A stretch of DNA of 42,701 nt, from the NCBI RefSeq assembly GCF_028618695.1, contig NZ_JAQIVI010000098.1, forward strand, positions 1 through 42,701. The letters run 5' to 3'. The notes under the pieces were generated by a model. It was not told where the DNA came from. It saw nothing but the letters and a program-made list of their open reading frames with translations, and made no database searches. How positions within the stretch are numbered: the first letter of the stretch is position 1; each line of letters starts with the position of its first letter. Both the position numbers and the translations under genes were made by a program. Origin of the DNA: Natrinema soli (GTDB taxonomy: Archaea; Halobacteriota; Halobacteria; Halobacteriales; Natrialbaceae). Below, piece by piece: positions 8,772 through 16,676 of this stretch.

Positions 8772-9045
8772 TCAGTCGTATTCGAACACGCGGGCCATCC
8801 CTCGCTCGAGGTGGTAGACGTTGTGACAGTGGAACAACCAGTCGCCGGGATTGTCCGCGCGGAAATCGAACGTCACTTGGTCGCCGTGGAGCGCGACGAG
8901 GACGGTGTCCTTGACCGCGTCGCCGACCTGAAAGAAGTGGCCGTGGAGGTGCATCGGGTGGATCGCCGGACTGCGGTTCACCATCCGCACGCGGACGTGG
9001 TCGCCCTCGCTGATCTCGAGCGGGTCGACGTCCGGGTACACCTCG
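8772..9045 (-). pseudogene. C-terminal third of a second multicopper oxidase, 5' part deleted
   Basis: The reverse strand encodes the last cupredoxin domain of a multicopper oxidase. It starts at about GEVYPDVDPLEIS, followed by HPMHLHGHFFQVG (type 2/3 copper ligands) and DWLFHCHNVYHLERGMARVFEYD with the type 1 Cys and axial Met. Before GEVYPDVD the frame stays open, but its sequence stops resembling the family. At the same place the opposite strand becomes a recognisable GAF domain. About the first 300-350 residues are missing and no signal peptide remains. It is distinct from the complete oxidase at the left end, and its copper motifs are more laccase/CopA-like. Confidence 0.85.
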
Positions 9046-10151
9046 CCGCGACGGAGTCGTACCTGTTCGCATGGATCGGCGACGTTGACGTCGCTGATCA
9101 GACGGTGAACGTTCGCACCGAGGCCGGCGATGAAGAGGGGTACCTCGACGGGATCGCGGTCTCCGTCGATCCAGACGACGAGCGAAGCGACGGACCCACG
9201 GGCCGGGCCATCCAGAAACGCGAGATCCAGACAACACGGGATATCCGTGACGATTCCAGATACGATCCCTGGCGGGGCCACCTCGAGGAGTGCGGGGTCC
9301 GGTTGTCGGCCGCGATCCCAATCGTCCACGAGGAGACCATCTATGGGGTGTTGAATGTCTACGCTGATCGTGCCAAGGCGTTCGAGGGGCGAGAGCGCGC
9401 CGTGCTCAGCCAACTGGGGGAGGTGATTGGTCACGCCATCGCCGCGACCGAGCGCAAGCGAGCCCTGATGAGCGACGACGTCGTCGAACTCGAGTTTCGC
9501 ATTAGAAACCTGTTCGACGAACTCGACATCGACGTTCCGACGACCGGACGGATCACGCTCGATCACACGATCCCGATCGAGGACGACGAGTTCCTCGTCT
9601 ACGAGAACATGACCCTGGACGCGATCGACGGCTTGGAGGCAGTTGTCGAAACGCTCCCCCACTGGAGGGACGTCACGTACCGAGGCGGCGGTACAGAGAC
9701 GCGCTTCGAACTCCGGCTCTCCGAGCCACCGGTCCTGTCGACGGTCGCTTCGCTCGGCGGGTCCGTCGAAGACGCCGTGATCGAAGACGGCAACTATCAG
9801 ATGACGATTCACATGGCACCGGGTGCGGAGGTCCGACAAGTCGTCGATACCGTACAGGACGCCTATCCCGCAGCGGAGCTACTGAAACACCGCCAGCTCG
9901 GTCGACGGAACGATACAGTTGAACACGCTCGTCACGCGCTGACGTCAGATCTCACCGCTCGCCAGCGATCGGCCCTTGAGGCGGCGTATCACGCGGGCTA
10001 CTATGAGTGGCCGCGCGACGCGTCCGGCGAGGAGGTCGCCGAATCGCTGGAAATCGCCCCGCCGACGTTCAATCAGCACCTCCGGAAGGCGCAGCGAAAG
10101 GTGTTCGACTCGCTATTGTCGAGCCCTGGGCGGTACCGATCGACGGAATAG
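9046..10151 (+). pseudogene. Bacterio-opsin-activator-like regulator (GAF-Bat-HTH_10), 5' part deleted
   Basis: From about SYLFAWIGDVDVADQTV (9057 onward) the frame reads as a GAF sensor domain (EGYLDGIAV, GPTGRAI, SAAIPIVHEETIYGVLNVYAD, LGEVIGHAIAATERK). A Bat-type effector domain follows. Last is a C-terminal HTH_10 DNA-binding domain (LTARQRSALEAAYHAGYYEWPRDASGEEVAESL). The usual N-terminal receiver/PAS part and the start codon are absent. The open frame continues upstream only because it runs antisense through the truncated oxidase. It may still be expressed as a fusion from ATG 8811, but the native promoter was lost. The family regulates opsin, carotenoid, DMSO-respiration and similar genes in haloarchaea. 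Confidence 0.82.
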
Positions 10152-10200
10152 CCGTCGGCCCCGTCGGAATCTGTGCCGCCTCCGTCGCTGACGCGCGGCG

Positions 10201-10587
10201 TCATGTCTGGCGGGCGCGAGCGCGGTCGCAGTCGCGGCTGTAGACTCCGATGGCGGTTAGCAAGCCAACGACGGTGCTGACGGCGATGGTCAGTACGGCT
10301 CCGACTGGAAGTAGCAGTCCGGCGATAATCGCTATGAGAACGGCGATCGCAAAGGCGCCGAACGCAGACGCGATCCGCCGGCGCCGTTCTGGCGCACCGT
10401 CGGCGAAACTCCAGACGACGACGCCACCAGCGACCACGCCGGCAACCAGTCCCGCCGGGATGCCGACCAGCAGCGAGAATTCAATGCGCGACTGGAGGAG
10501 TTCCGTCACTGCAACGGTGACGACCAGAAAGGTCGCAAGACTGGCGGCGATGAGACGACCAATCGATCGCAAATTCATGAGTGTCAC
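10201..10587 (-). CDS. Small four-helix membrane protein, unknown function
   Basis: This 128-residue hydrophobic protein has four predicted helices arranged as two hairpins, split by a charged loop (DGAPERRRRIAS). The end is basic (CDRARARQT). Two in-frame ATGs (10587 and 10578) are three codons apart and both are possible. I recognise the general haloarchaeal two-hairpin type but no named family. It is convergent with the truncated Bat regulator and divergent from the first rhodanese-MBL gene. Confidence 0.7.
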   Translation of the reverse strand: MTLMNLRSIGRLIAASLATFLVVTVAVTELLQSRIEFSLLVGIPAGLVAGVVAGGVVVWSFADGAPERRRRIASAFGAFAIAVLIAIIAGLLLPVGAVLTIAVSTVVGLLTAIGVYSRDCDRARARQT

Positions 10588-10744
10588 CGGTATAGACGTC
10601 TCGCTGCGGGATATATCCGCGTACTAATTTCTCTTTTCCGAGGCCCGTCGGCGCGAGTGTGCTACGTCTCGGATTCGAAAGCAGCGTCAGCTCTGACGCC
10701 GCTTTTGCAAGGGACGTAGATAAGTCCGTTCGCCCCAAATCTAT

Positions 10745-10763
10745 ATTGTGTAAAGATCACAAT
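10745..10763. promoter_or_regulatory. Palindromic operator candidate overlapping a leaderless promoter
   Basis: ATTGTG (10745-10750) and CACAAT (10758-10763) form an exact inverted repeat with a 7-nt spacer, ending one base before the ATG at 10765. A TATATT box (10742-10747) overlaps the left arm. A dimeric regulator bound here would block initiation directly, so this is a plausible repressor site for the rhodanese-MBL gene. Confidence 0.6.
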
Positions 10764-10764
10764 T

Positions 10765-11907
10765 ATGGACCAGATAGAACCAGAGCAGCTCGCGGACAAG
10801 ATCGACGGCGACGAATCGTTCACACTCATCGATACGCGGCCGGAAGACAGCTACGAGGCGTGGCGCGCGCCCGGGGCCGAAAACGTCCCGTTCGGCCCCG
10901 GTGACGAACTCGACAACGAGAAGCTGGATCGCATTGACGAACTGACCGACGGAGCGCCAGTCGTCGCTATCTGCGGCAAGGGGCTCACGTCGACGCCGTT
11001 CAGCTTCGAACTCGAGCAACACGGATACGACGTCTCTGTCGTCAAGGGCGGCATGGAAGACTGGAGTTCCGTCTACGAGGTTGTCCCCATCGAAACCGGA
11101 AACGACGATTTCGTCATCCGCCAGTTGCAGCGGCGGGCGAAGGGCTGTCTCGGCTACGTCATCGGCTCGAAACGCACCGGAGAGGGCGTCGTCGTCGATG
11201 CGACACGACAGACCGATCAGTTCAAGATCGCCGCCGAGGAGGCCGGGATCACTATCAAACGAGTTCTCGACACGCACGTCCACGCCGACCACATCTCTGG
11301 CGGGCCGACCCTTGCGAACACGCTCGACGTCCCCTACCATCTCGGGGAGAAGGCGAGCGAACGGGGCGTCGAGTACGAGTACGAACCGCTCGCCGACGGC
11401 GAGACGATCACGGTCGGTGATATTGAGATCGAAGCCCTGCACACGCCCGGCCACACCACCGAGATGGTGAACTACCTCGTCGACGGTGAGGAGCTGCTGA
11501 CCGGCGATACGTTGTTCGTCGAGAGCGTCGGGCGGACGGAACTCCAGTTCGGCGACGAGGAGGCAGCCAGCGGCGCCGAGCTGCTCTACGAGTCGCTCCA
11601 CAACACAATCCTCGAGTTGCCGGACGAGACGCGGATCCTCCCGGGGCATGTGTCCGTCTCGGAAGGAGGCCGCTACGAGGTCGGCTCGCCGGGCGACCCG
11701 ATCGAAGCCCGGTTAGGGACGCTTCGCGACGAACTCGCTCTCCTTGGCCTGAACGAGGACGAGTTCGTGAGCCGACTAGTCGAGAACGCCCCCGAGAAGC
11801 CGCCGAACTACGAACGGGTGATCAAGGTGAACACCGGTTCCGATCCTCTCGAGGACGAATCCGAAGCGACGGAGCTCGAACTCGGCCCGAACAACTGCGC
11901 GGCATGA
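10765..11907 (+). CDS. Rhodanese/metallo-beta-lactamase fusion (persulfide dioxygenase-like), copy 1
   Basis: This 380-residue protein joins two domains. Residues 1-105 form a rhodanese (IDTRPEDSYEAWRAPGA) with a putative sulfur-carrying Cys in ICGKGLTS. Residues about 120-380 form a metallo-beta-lactamase of the ETHE1/persulfide dioxygenase type. The metal site is complete: THVHADHISGG (H171, H173, D175, H176), HTPGHT, GDTLF and LPGHV. The expected chemistry is sulfur transfer and oxidation of glutathione-like or protein persulfide to sulfite, with Fe(II). The domain order is rhodanese first, unlike many bacterial MBL-rhodanese fusions. The C-terminal tail ELELGPNNCAA is shared with copy 2. 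ATG 10765 sits right after a palindrome, so the gene looks leaderless. Confidence 0.9.
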   Translation: MDQIEPEQLADKIDGDESFTLIDTRPEDSYEAWRAPGAENVPFGPGDELDNEKLDRIDELTDGAPVVAICGKGLTSTPFSFELEQHGYDVSVVKGGMEDWSSVYEVVPIETGNDDFVIRQLQRRAKGCLGYVIGSKRTGEGVVVDATRQTDQFKIAAEEAGITIKRVLDTHVHADHISGGPTLANTLDVPYHLGEKASERGVEYEYEPLADGETITVGDIEIEALHTPGHTTEMVNYLVDGEELLTGDTLFVESVGRTELQFGDEEAASGAELLYESLHNTILELPDETRILPGHVSVSEGGRYEVGSPGDPIEARLGTLRDELALLGLNEDEFVSRLVENAPEKPPNYERVIKVNTGSDPLEDESEATELELGPNNCAA

Positions 11908-11992
11908 CAGTGCAATAGTCGGTCGACCGAACAGGAGCCGCGCGGCGGAATTCGGCCCGTTTTTCCTCATCGCTCGAATACCACCGACAACG

Positions 11993-12697
11993 ATGGACAG
12001 AGAGTCGACGAAAGACATCGATCCGAATGACGCCGAGTACCGCGAGATCGGAGCGGGCCTCTTAGACGAAGAGATGGGGCCGAGTTCGGCCATGGCTCAC
12101 CTCTACCGTGGCGAGATCCACCGGATGAAGTTCTGGCGCGAACGGCTTGACCAGACGACCTACTGGGCGATCGTCATCATGAGCGCGATCCTGACGTGGA
12201 CCTTTTCAAGTCGGAACAACCCCCATTACGTCCTCCTCTTGGGTGTGGCGGCGTTGACCGCGTTCCTTGTCATCGAGGCGCGTCGCTACCGCGGCTACGA
12301 CATCTGGCGCGGACGCGTCCGAACGCTGCAGAAAAACGTCTTCGCGTACGGGCTCGATCCGTCGGCCGGCCTCGAGGATCCGGCGTGGCGCGAGAAGCTG
12401 AGTCAGGACTATCGCCAGCCCGTGATCAAAATTTCCACCGAGGAAGCAGTCGCCCATCGCCTCCGGCGGATTTATCTATTGCTGTTTACGATCGTGCTGA
12501 CCGCGTGGCTCATCCGCATTGCGGCGTTCGCCGGACGGCCGTGGCCGGAAAGCGCCGCGGTTGGTGACATTCCGGGCCTCGCCGTCACCGTCGTGGTCGG
12601 CGCGTTCTATCTCACCGTCGTGATCGTCGCTTTGCGGCCGCGAACGTGGCAGGCCGAGGACGAACTCCACGAATCGGACGTCGGGCAGCATCGCTAA
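11993..12697 (+). CDS. DUF2270 membrane protein
   Basis: This 234-residue protein matches the DUF2270 family. An acidic N-terminus (EMGPSSAMAHLYRGEIHRM near residue 28) is followed by two helices (residues 58-100). A soluble middle section contains EARRYRGYDIWRGRVRTLQKN. Two further helices lie near 165 and 200. The function of the family is unknown. In haloarchaea I associate it with the persulfide dioxygenase-like and MFS genes found here. It is 85 bp downstream of the rhodanese-MBL gene on the same strand, so co-transcription is possible. Confidence 0.88.
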   Translation: MDRESTKDIDPNDAEYREIGAGLLDEEMGPSSAMAHLYRGEIHRMKFWRERLDQTTYWAIVIMSAILTWTFSSRNNPHYVLLLGVAALTAFLVIEARRYRGYDIWRGRVRTLQKNVFAYGLDPSAGLEDPAWREKLSQDYRQPVIKISTEEAVAHRLRRIYLLLFTIVLTAWLIRIAAFAGRPWPESAAVGDIPGLAVTVVVGAFYLTVVIVALRPRTWQAEDELHESDVGQHR

Positions 12698-13003
12698 CCC
12701 GCGATCGACGCCGGCGTCCGTCGCGCGGTATAGATCCGCGTTCGACACGCCGGACGTGAGGTCGATGTCGCGATCATTCGTCTGCCCCGTTCAGTCGCGG
12801 GACGATTGCGGTACTACCACGGACTCGCGCTCTCCGGACTCGCGCGAGCGAACGAGCGGCAACACCACAAGCGTGCTCGGGCGGAACGGTTCGTTCTTCG
12901 CGCCGTTTCGATCCGGCTACGGTTCGATATCGTTCGGTGATCAGGATATCGCTCTCGTCGTGACGGTACGCGAATCAGCGGCGGAAACGCGGTCGCGTTC
13001 GCG
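12698..13003. other. Intergenic region, no gene seen
   Basis: This 306-bp interval lies between the DUF2270 gene and the convergent Na/Pi symporter-like pseudogene. The only open frame crossing it on the + strand is a low-complexity Ser/Arg/Thr translation with no domain character. I see no hairpin followed by a T run. Confidence 0.5.
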
Positions 13004-14091
13004 TCAACCGGGAACGACCACTAACGCGAACGGAACGACGACGAGCATCGCTACGAACGCCGCGAACGCACGGTTACTCTCGAGAAGGGCGTCCTGAACC
13101 GTCTCGAGAAATGCGTAGTAGGAATCGTAGACCGAGAGCGCCGCGACCGTGCTGACGACCGCCGCGCCGAAGAGTAGCAGGACGATCGCGACCCCCAACC
13201 GGACTCGAGGACGAGCGCGACCAGCAGGGTGTCCGTGAGCGTTCCGAGACTGGCACCCATGATGTACGGGACGATCTCGGTTCGCCGGATGTAGCCCCGG
13301 TTGTAGAGGGGAACGATCACGCCCATCGAGAACGCCACGCTCGTCGTTACGGCGGTGACGGCGAACCCGAACCCGAGCGACAGCCAGCGGTGCTGGAGGA
13401 CCACGAATACGCGCTCCCTGAGCCAGTCGGTCGAGATTCCGTTCAGCAGGGTATCTAACAGGTGAAAGCTCCCGACAAGAGCGATCATGGCCAGCAGGGC
13501 GCTGGGAGCCGCACCCAACTGGTCGATCATCGCGGCTGTGACCGGTTCGAAGAGACCGGCGCTGCCGACGTGAACGTCGACGGTCAGGTCGCGTTTCCAC
13601 GCGCTTTGCTCGGTTACGTGGACTGCAGTCACGCCGATCACCGTCGCCGGGAGGTAAATCGTGTGACTGACGAGGAACGTCAACGTCCCGAGACGCATCG
13701 CTTCGGGGAGTGAGTACTCGGACGCGCGGAGATACTCCAGTGCGCCGATCAATAGGACGATCCCCGCGGCGACGAGGCGGGATCCCGCGACGAGCAGAAA
13801 CAGCTCGAGGACGGTCATCAGGTCGGCCGAAAACAGTAAGAGCGCGATCGCTGCGACGAGAGATCCGTTCAACATCACGTACGCGGAGAGCCAGCTGATC
13901 CCGACGAACTCGAGCAGGCCCGTTTGCCGGGCCAGGAGCGGCCGGACGGCCGGCGAGAGCGTCCGCATCGACGCGCTCAACAGCTGGACGGCGAAGAAAA
14001 ACGAGAATACCGCGAGGCAAAGCAGAAGCACGAAACGAACTGATCGAAACGGTGCCCGACCCACGTTCCGTCCGGCCGATCTGCGCCCCAT
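13004..14091 (-). pseudogene. Na+/phosphate symporter-like membrane protein, frameshifted near the C-terminus
   Basis: From ATG 14091 (MGRRSAGRNVGRAP) the frame gives about 295 residues of a multi-helix transporter. Small polar, repeated helical hairpins are typical of Na/Pi cotransporter II-like proteins (GSAGLFEPVTAAMIDQLGA and MGASLGTLTDTLLVALVLES). At 13192-13212 the helix sequence jumps to the neighbouring frame (RVRLGVAIVLLLFGAAVVSTVAAL and onward to ALVVVPG), which ends at 13004. The lesion coincides with a run of five C (13192-13196), where one base appears to be missing. Without repair the product would end in a long Arg/Ser tail. It could be a true pseudogene, a phase-variable tract or an assembly error. 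A complete protein would be about 362 residues. Confidence 0.82.
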
Positions 14092-14189
14092 TGGTGCACA
14101 GTATAGGAGGGATGGACAAAACGATGGGCGTCCGTAACGGGTCGCGGTCCGACGTGGTGAGTCGGACGTCACCTCGTCTCGACGATGCC

Positions 14190-14647
14190 GAGTCGGAGCG
14201 GCACAATCCGCTCCGTGCCTCGTCAGGTATTACGGTTCGTCTCTCGATTGTTAGCTCGAGGTCCACCGCCTCGACGTCCTCGTCGAAGATCCGGAGCTCG
14301 AGAAACGACTCGTTGACCGCTGTCTCGTCGAACGCCGCCCGCTCCGAATCGGTGAGTTTCCGGAGCGGTCCGGTGACGATGACGCTTCAGGAGCGGCCGG
14401 CCGAATCGACATCGTAGAGGGTGAAGCAGGCGCTATCGGTATCGTCATGGTATGACATCTTCGTACTCGATCCGTCAGTCGACAGGCGGACGTACAGCGT
14501 CTCGTCCTCGTAGTGGTGGGCGACGGGAAACGCGTACGCGGCGCCGTCGGCCGCGAGTGCAAGAACGCCGGTGTCGGCACGCGCGAGGTGGTCCTCGAGT
14601 TCCTGATCGTTCATTCCGATCGTGTAGACGAACTCGATCCGGTCCAT
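14190..14647 (-). pseudogene. PNPOx-like flavin-binding protein with an in-frame stop
   Basis: From ATG 14647 the frame reads as a haloarchaeal pyridoxamine-phosphate-oxidase-fold protein: VYTIGMNDQELEDHL, DTGVLALAADGAAYAFPVAHHY, VRLSTDGSSTKMSY, ACFTLYDVDS. A TGA at 14387-14389 then interrupts it. The same frame continues immediately with VIVTGPLRKLTDSERAAF and LELRIFDEDVEAV, which is the expected second half. The stop stands where this family usually has Trp (GRS-W-SVIVTGPL), so a single G-to-A change (TGG to TGA) explains it. The original C-terminus around 14190 has no stop and the frame drifts into the neighbouring gene. An upstream in-frame ATG exists at 14671. Confidence 0.83.
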
Positions 14648-14728
14648 CGTGAACTGTATGTTCGCAAACAATATGATGCTATATGCCGCACGCGGTGAAC
14701 GTAATACGGTCGAGTGTTCGACGCTGGA

Positions 14729-15463
14729 TCAGTCAGCGCGCTGTTCAGACGGTTCTGACCGGCCCGCTTGCAGCGGATTCGCTGCCGACCCAGACGTCAC
14801 CAACCGCAGATACGTGCCGACGTTCGTCATGAGCTTGTTCTCTGCCTTCCGGAGGTGTTCCTCGTAGGTAGAGCGGGCCACCGACGTCTGCGAGGCCAGT
14901 TCCCGAAGCGACGTCTGTCGCGGCTGTTCGTAGTAGCCGTTCTCCAGCGCCAACTGTAGCGCCGCCAGCTGGCGATCGGTCAGGTCCTCGAACAGCTGAT
15001 CGACCGGCGCCAACATGCTGTGGGGGATCTGCTGTTCCCTGATGGCAGTTTTGGAGAGCAGTTCGATATCCCGGTCCCGCTCGAGGTCCCGTAACAGCGC
15101 CTGCACGTCGGCTTCGTCGAACGCGATCACTGTGTAGTGTTCCCAGCCCTGCCGGTGAATCGTTGGCGGCTGGTAGAGGCAATCGTGTTCCTCGAACCGC
15201 TCCAGGATCGACCCCTCGAGCGAACAGAGACAGGACTGGGTGACGACGTGGAGGCCCGACTCGTCGATTGACTCGTGGAGGATTGTTCCGATCTTCCGAA
15301 TCTCCGCTAGCAATTCGTCGGTCGGGTCCCCCGCCGAGCTGATCTCGAGCACCTGACAGTCGCTCAGGTACCACTCGCGAATCGTGAGGTCCGGATATCG
15401 CTCCGAAATCTTCCGGTAGGGACACTCGTGTTTCAGTCGAAACGAGGCCTCGTACAGACTCAT
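14729..15463 (-). CDS. HTH_10 (Bat-type) regulator with a Cys-rich sensor half
   Basis: This 244-residue protein has a C-terminal HTH_10 domain (LTDRQLAALQLALENGYYEQPRQTSLRELA, then TYEEHLRKAENKLM). The N-terminal half belongs to the bacterio-opsin-activator group without PAS or GAF. All five Cys (14, 36, 78, 80, 95) lie in the N-terminal 95 residues, including a CLC pair (TQSCLCSLEGS), which suggests thiol, persulfide or metal sensing. ATG 15463 is used. The open frame upstream lies over the divergent gene and is not protein-like. Only 88 bp separate it from the rhodanese-MBL gene on the other strand, so it is the likely regulator of that operon and of itself. Sulfur or metal sensing is an inference. 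Confidence 0.88.
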   Translation of the reverse strand: MSLYEASFRLKHECPYRKISERYPDLTIREWYLSDCQVLEISSAGDPTDELLAEIRKIGTILHESIDESGLHVVTQSCLCSLEGSILERFEEHDCLYQPPTIHRQGWEHYTVIAFDEADVQALLRDLERDRDIELLSKTAIREQQIPHSMLAPVDQLFEDLTDRQLAALQLALENGYYEQPRQTSLRELASQTSVARSTYEEHLRKAENKLMTNVGTYLRLVTSGSAANPLQAGRSEPSEQRAD

Positions 15464-15534
15464 ACGCCGTCGTTTGGCCCCGAGAAGATTAACGGTGCCG
15501 GTCATGTCCCGCACCACTCCTATTCGGGTACTGA

Positions 15535-15552
15535 CCGTACGAGTGAGTACGA
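15535..15552. promoter_or_regulatory. Short inverted repeat at the start of the second rhodanese-MBL gene
   Basis: CGTAC and GTACG with a 6-nt spacer lie immediately upstream of ATG 15552, within the 88-bp gap shared with the divergent HTH_10 regulator. It is short and could be chance, but its place just before the start codon matches the palindrome seen before the first rhodanese-MBL gene. Confidence 0.35.
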
Positions 15553-16673
15553 TGGCAGAAATTAGTCCGGCGGAACTCAGTGATCGGTTGCGGGACGGTG
15601 ACGACGAGAGTGGGGACAGCTTCGTCCTCGATATTCGCCACCGGAGAGAATACGACGAGTGGCACGTTCCGGACAGCGTCAACGTCGACGTCTACGACGA
15701 ACTGACCGACGACCCGGAGATGGCGAAGGACGACCTCAAGGATCTCCCGGACGATCGCAAGATTGTCACGGTCTGCGCTGCGGGGGTCGTTTCGCAAACC
15801 GCGACGGAGGTCTTGCGAAAGATGGGCTACGACGCCAGCACCCTCGTTGACGGGATGAACGGATGGAGTCGCGTTTACTGGACCGCACCCATCCCGACCG
15901 ACCTTGAGGGAACGCTCGTGCAGGTCGCCCGCCCGGGGAAGGGGTGTCTCTCTCACGTCCTGATTTCGGACGGCGACGCCGCCGTGTTCGATCCCTCTCA
16001 CTACCTCGAGGAGTACGACGAGATTCTCGACGCCCACGACGCCGAACTCGTCGGCGTCTTCGACACGGACGCCCACGCTGACCACGTCTCCGGCGGCGCG
16101 GAGCTCGCCAAACGACACGACGTTCCGTACTCTCTCCACCCGGAGGACGCGCTCGAGATCGACGCGACATCGGTCGAAGACGGCGACGTGATCAAGATCG
16201 GATCGGTCGACGTCGAGGTCATCCACACGCCCGGTCACAGCGAGGGCAGCGTCTCGTTCGATCTCGAGGGCGAGGCTCTGCTCACGGGCGATACGCTCTT
16301 CCACGAGAGCGTCGGCCGCGTCGAACTCGGCGTCGAGGCCGAGCTCGAGGAGTCCGACATCGAAGGGAACGCTGCGACGCTCTACGAGAGCCTCCAGCGC
16401 CTGCTTGACCGCCCCGACGACGCGCTCGTCCTCCCGACACACGATCCTGGGTCTCCCGAACCGCCGGTGACTGCGACACTCGGTGACGTCAGAGAGCAAA
16501 ACGCGGATCTGAACCGTGACCGCGAGGAGTTCGTCGAGACGCTCGCCTCGGACATCCCGGACCATCCGCCGAACTTCGAGCGCGTCAAACGCACGAACGT
16601 CGGGCAAGAGGACGTTCCCGACGAGAAACTGTCCGAGCTCGAACTGGGCCCCAACCGCTGTGCTGCCGAGTAA
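15552..16673 (+). CDS. Rhodanese/metallo-beta-lactamase fusion, copy 2, with altered metal motif
   Basis: This 373-residue paralogue of the protein at 10765 has the same domain order. The rhodanese is residues 1-115 (LDIRHRREYDEWHVPDS, putative Cys in VCAAGVVSQ). The metallo-beta-lactamase domain is about 130-373. The motif that should read HxHxDH is DTDAHADHVSGG: D173 replaces the first metal-binding His, a single C-to-G difference (CAC to GAC). The remaining ligands (HTPGHS, GDTLF, LPTHD) are present. Metal content or activity may therefore differ from copy 1. ATG 15552 was chosen because similarity to copy 1 begins there. It is followed after 3 bp by the MFS permease and is divergent from the HTH_10 regulator. 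Confidence 0.9.
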   Translation: MAEISPAELSDRLRDGDDESGDSFVLDIRHRREYDEWHVPDSVNVDVYDELTDDPEMAKDDLKDLPDDRKIVTVCAAGVVSQTATEVLRKMGYDASTLVDGMNGWSRVYWTAPIPTDLEGTLVQVARPGKGCLSHVLISDGDAAVFDPSHYLEEYDEILDAHDAELVGVFDTDAHADHVSGGAELAKRHDVPYSLHPEDALEIDATSVEDGDVIKIGSVDVEVIHTPGHSEGSVSFDLEGEALLTGDTLFHESVGRVELGVEAELEESDIEGNAATLYESLQRLLDRPDDALVLPTHDPGSPEPPVTATLGDVREQNADLNRDREEFVETLASDIPDHPPNFERVKRTNVGQEDVPDEKLSELELGPNRCAAE

Positions 16674-16676
16674 CCA

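Noticed and set aside
8811..9045. N-terminal part of the open + frame before the GAF domain
   Set aside because: It is the antisense of the C-terminal multicopper oxidase domain, whose copper motifs on the minus strand are unmistakable. The frame is open only by codon bias.
12756..13097. 113-codon + frame
   Set aside because: Ser/Arg/Thr-rich low-complexity translation overlapping the end of the symporter-like gene on the other strand.
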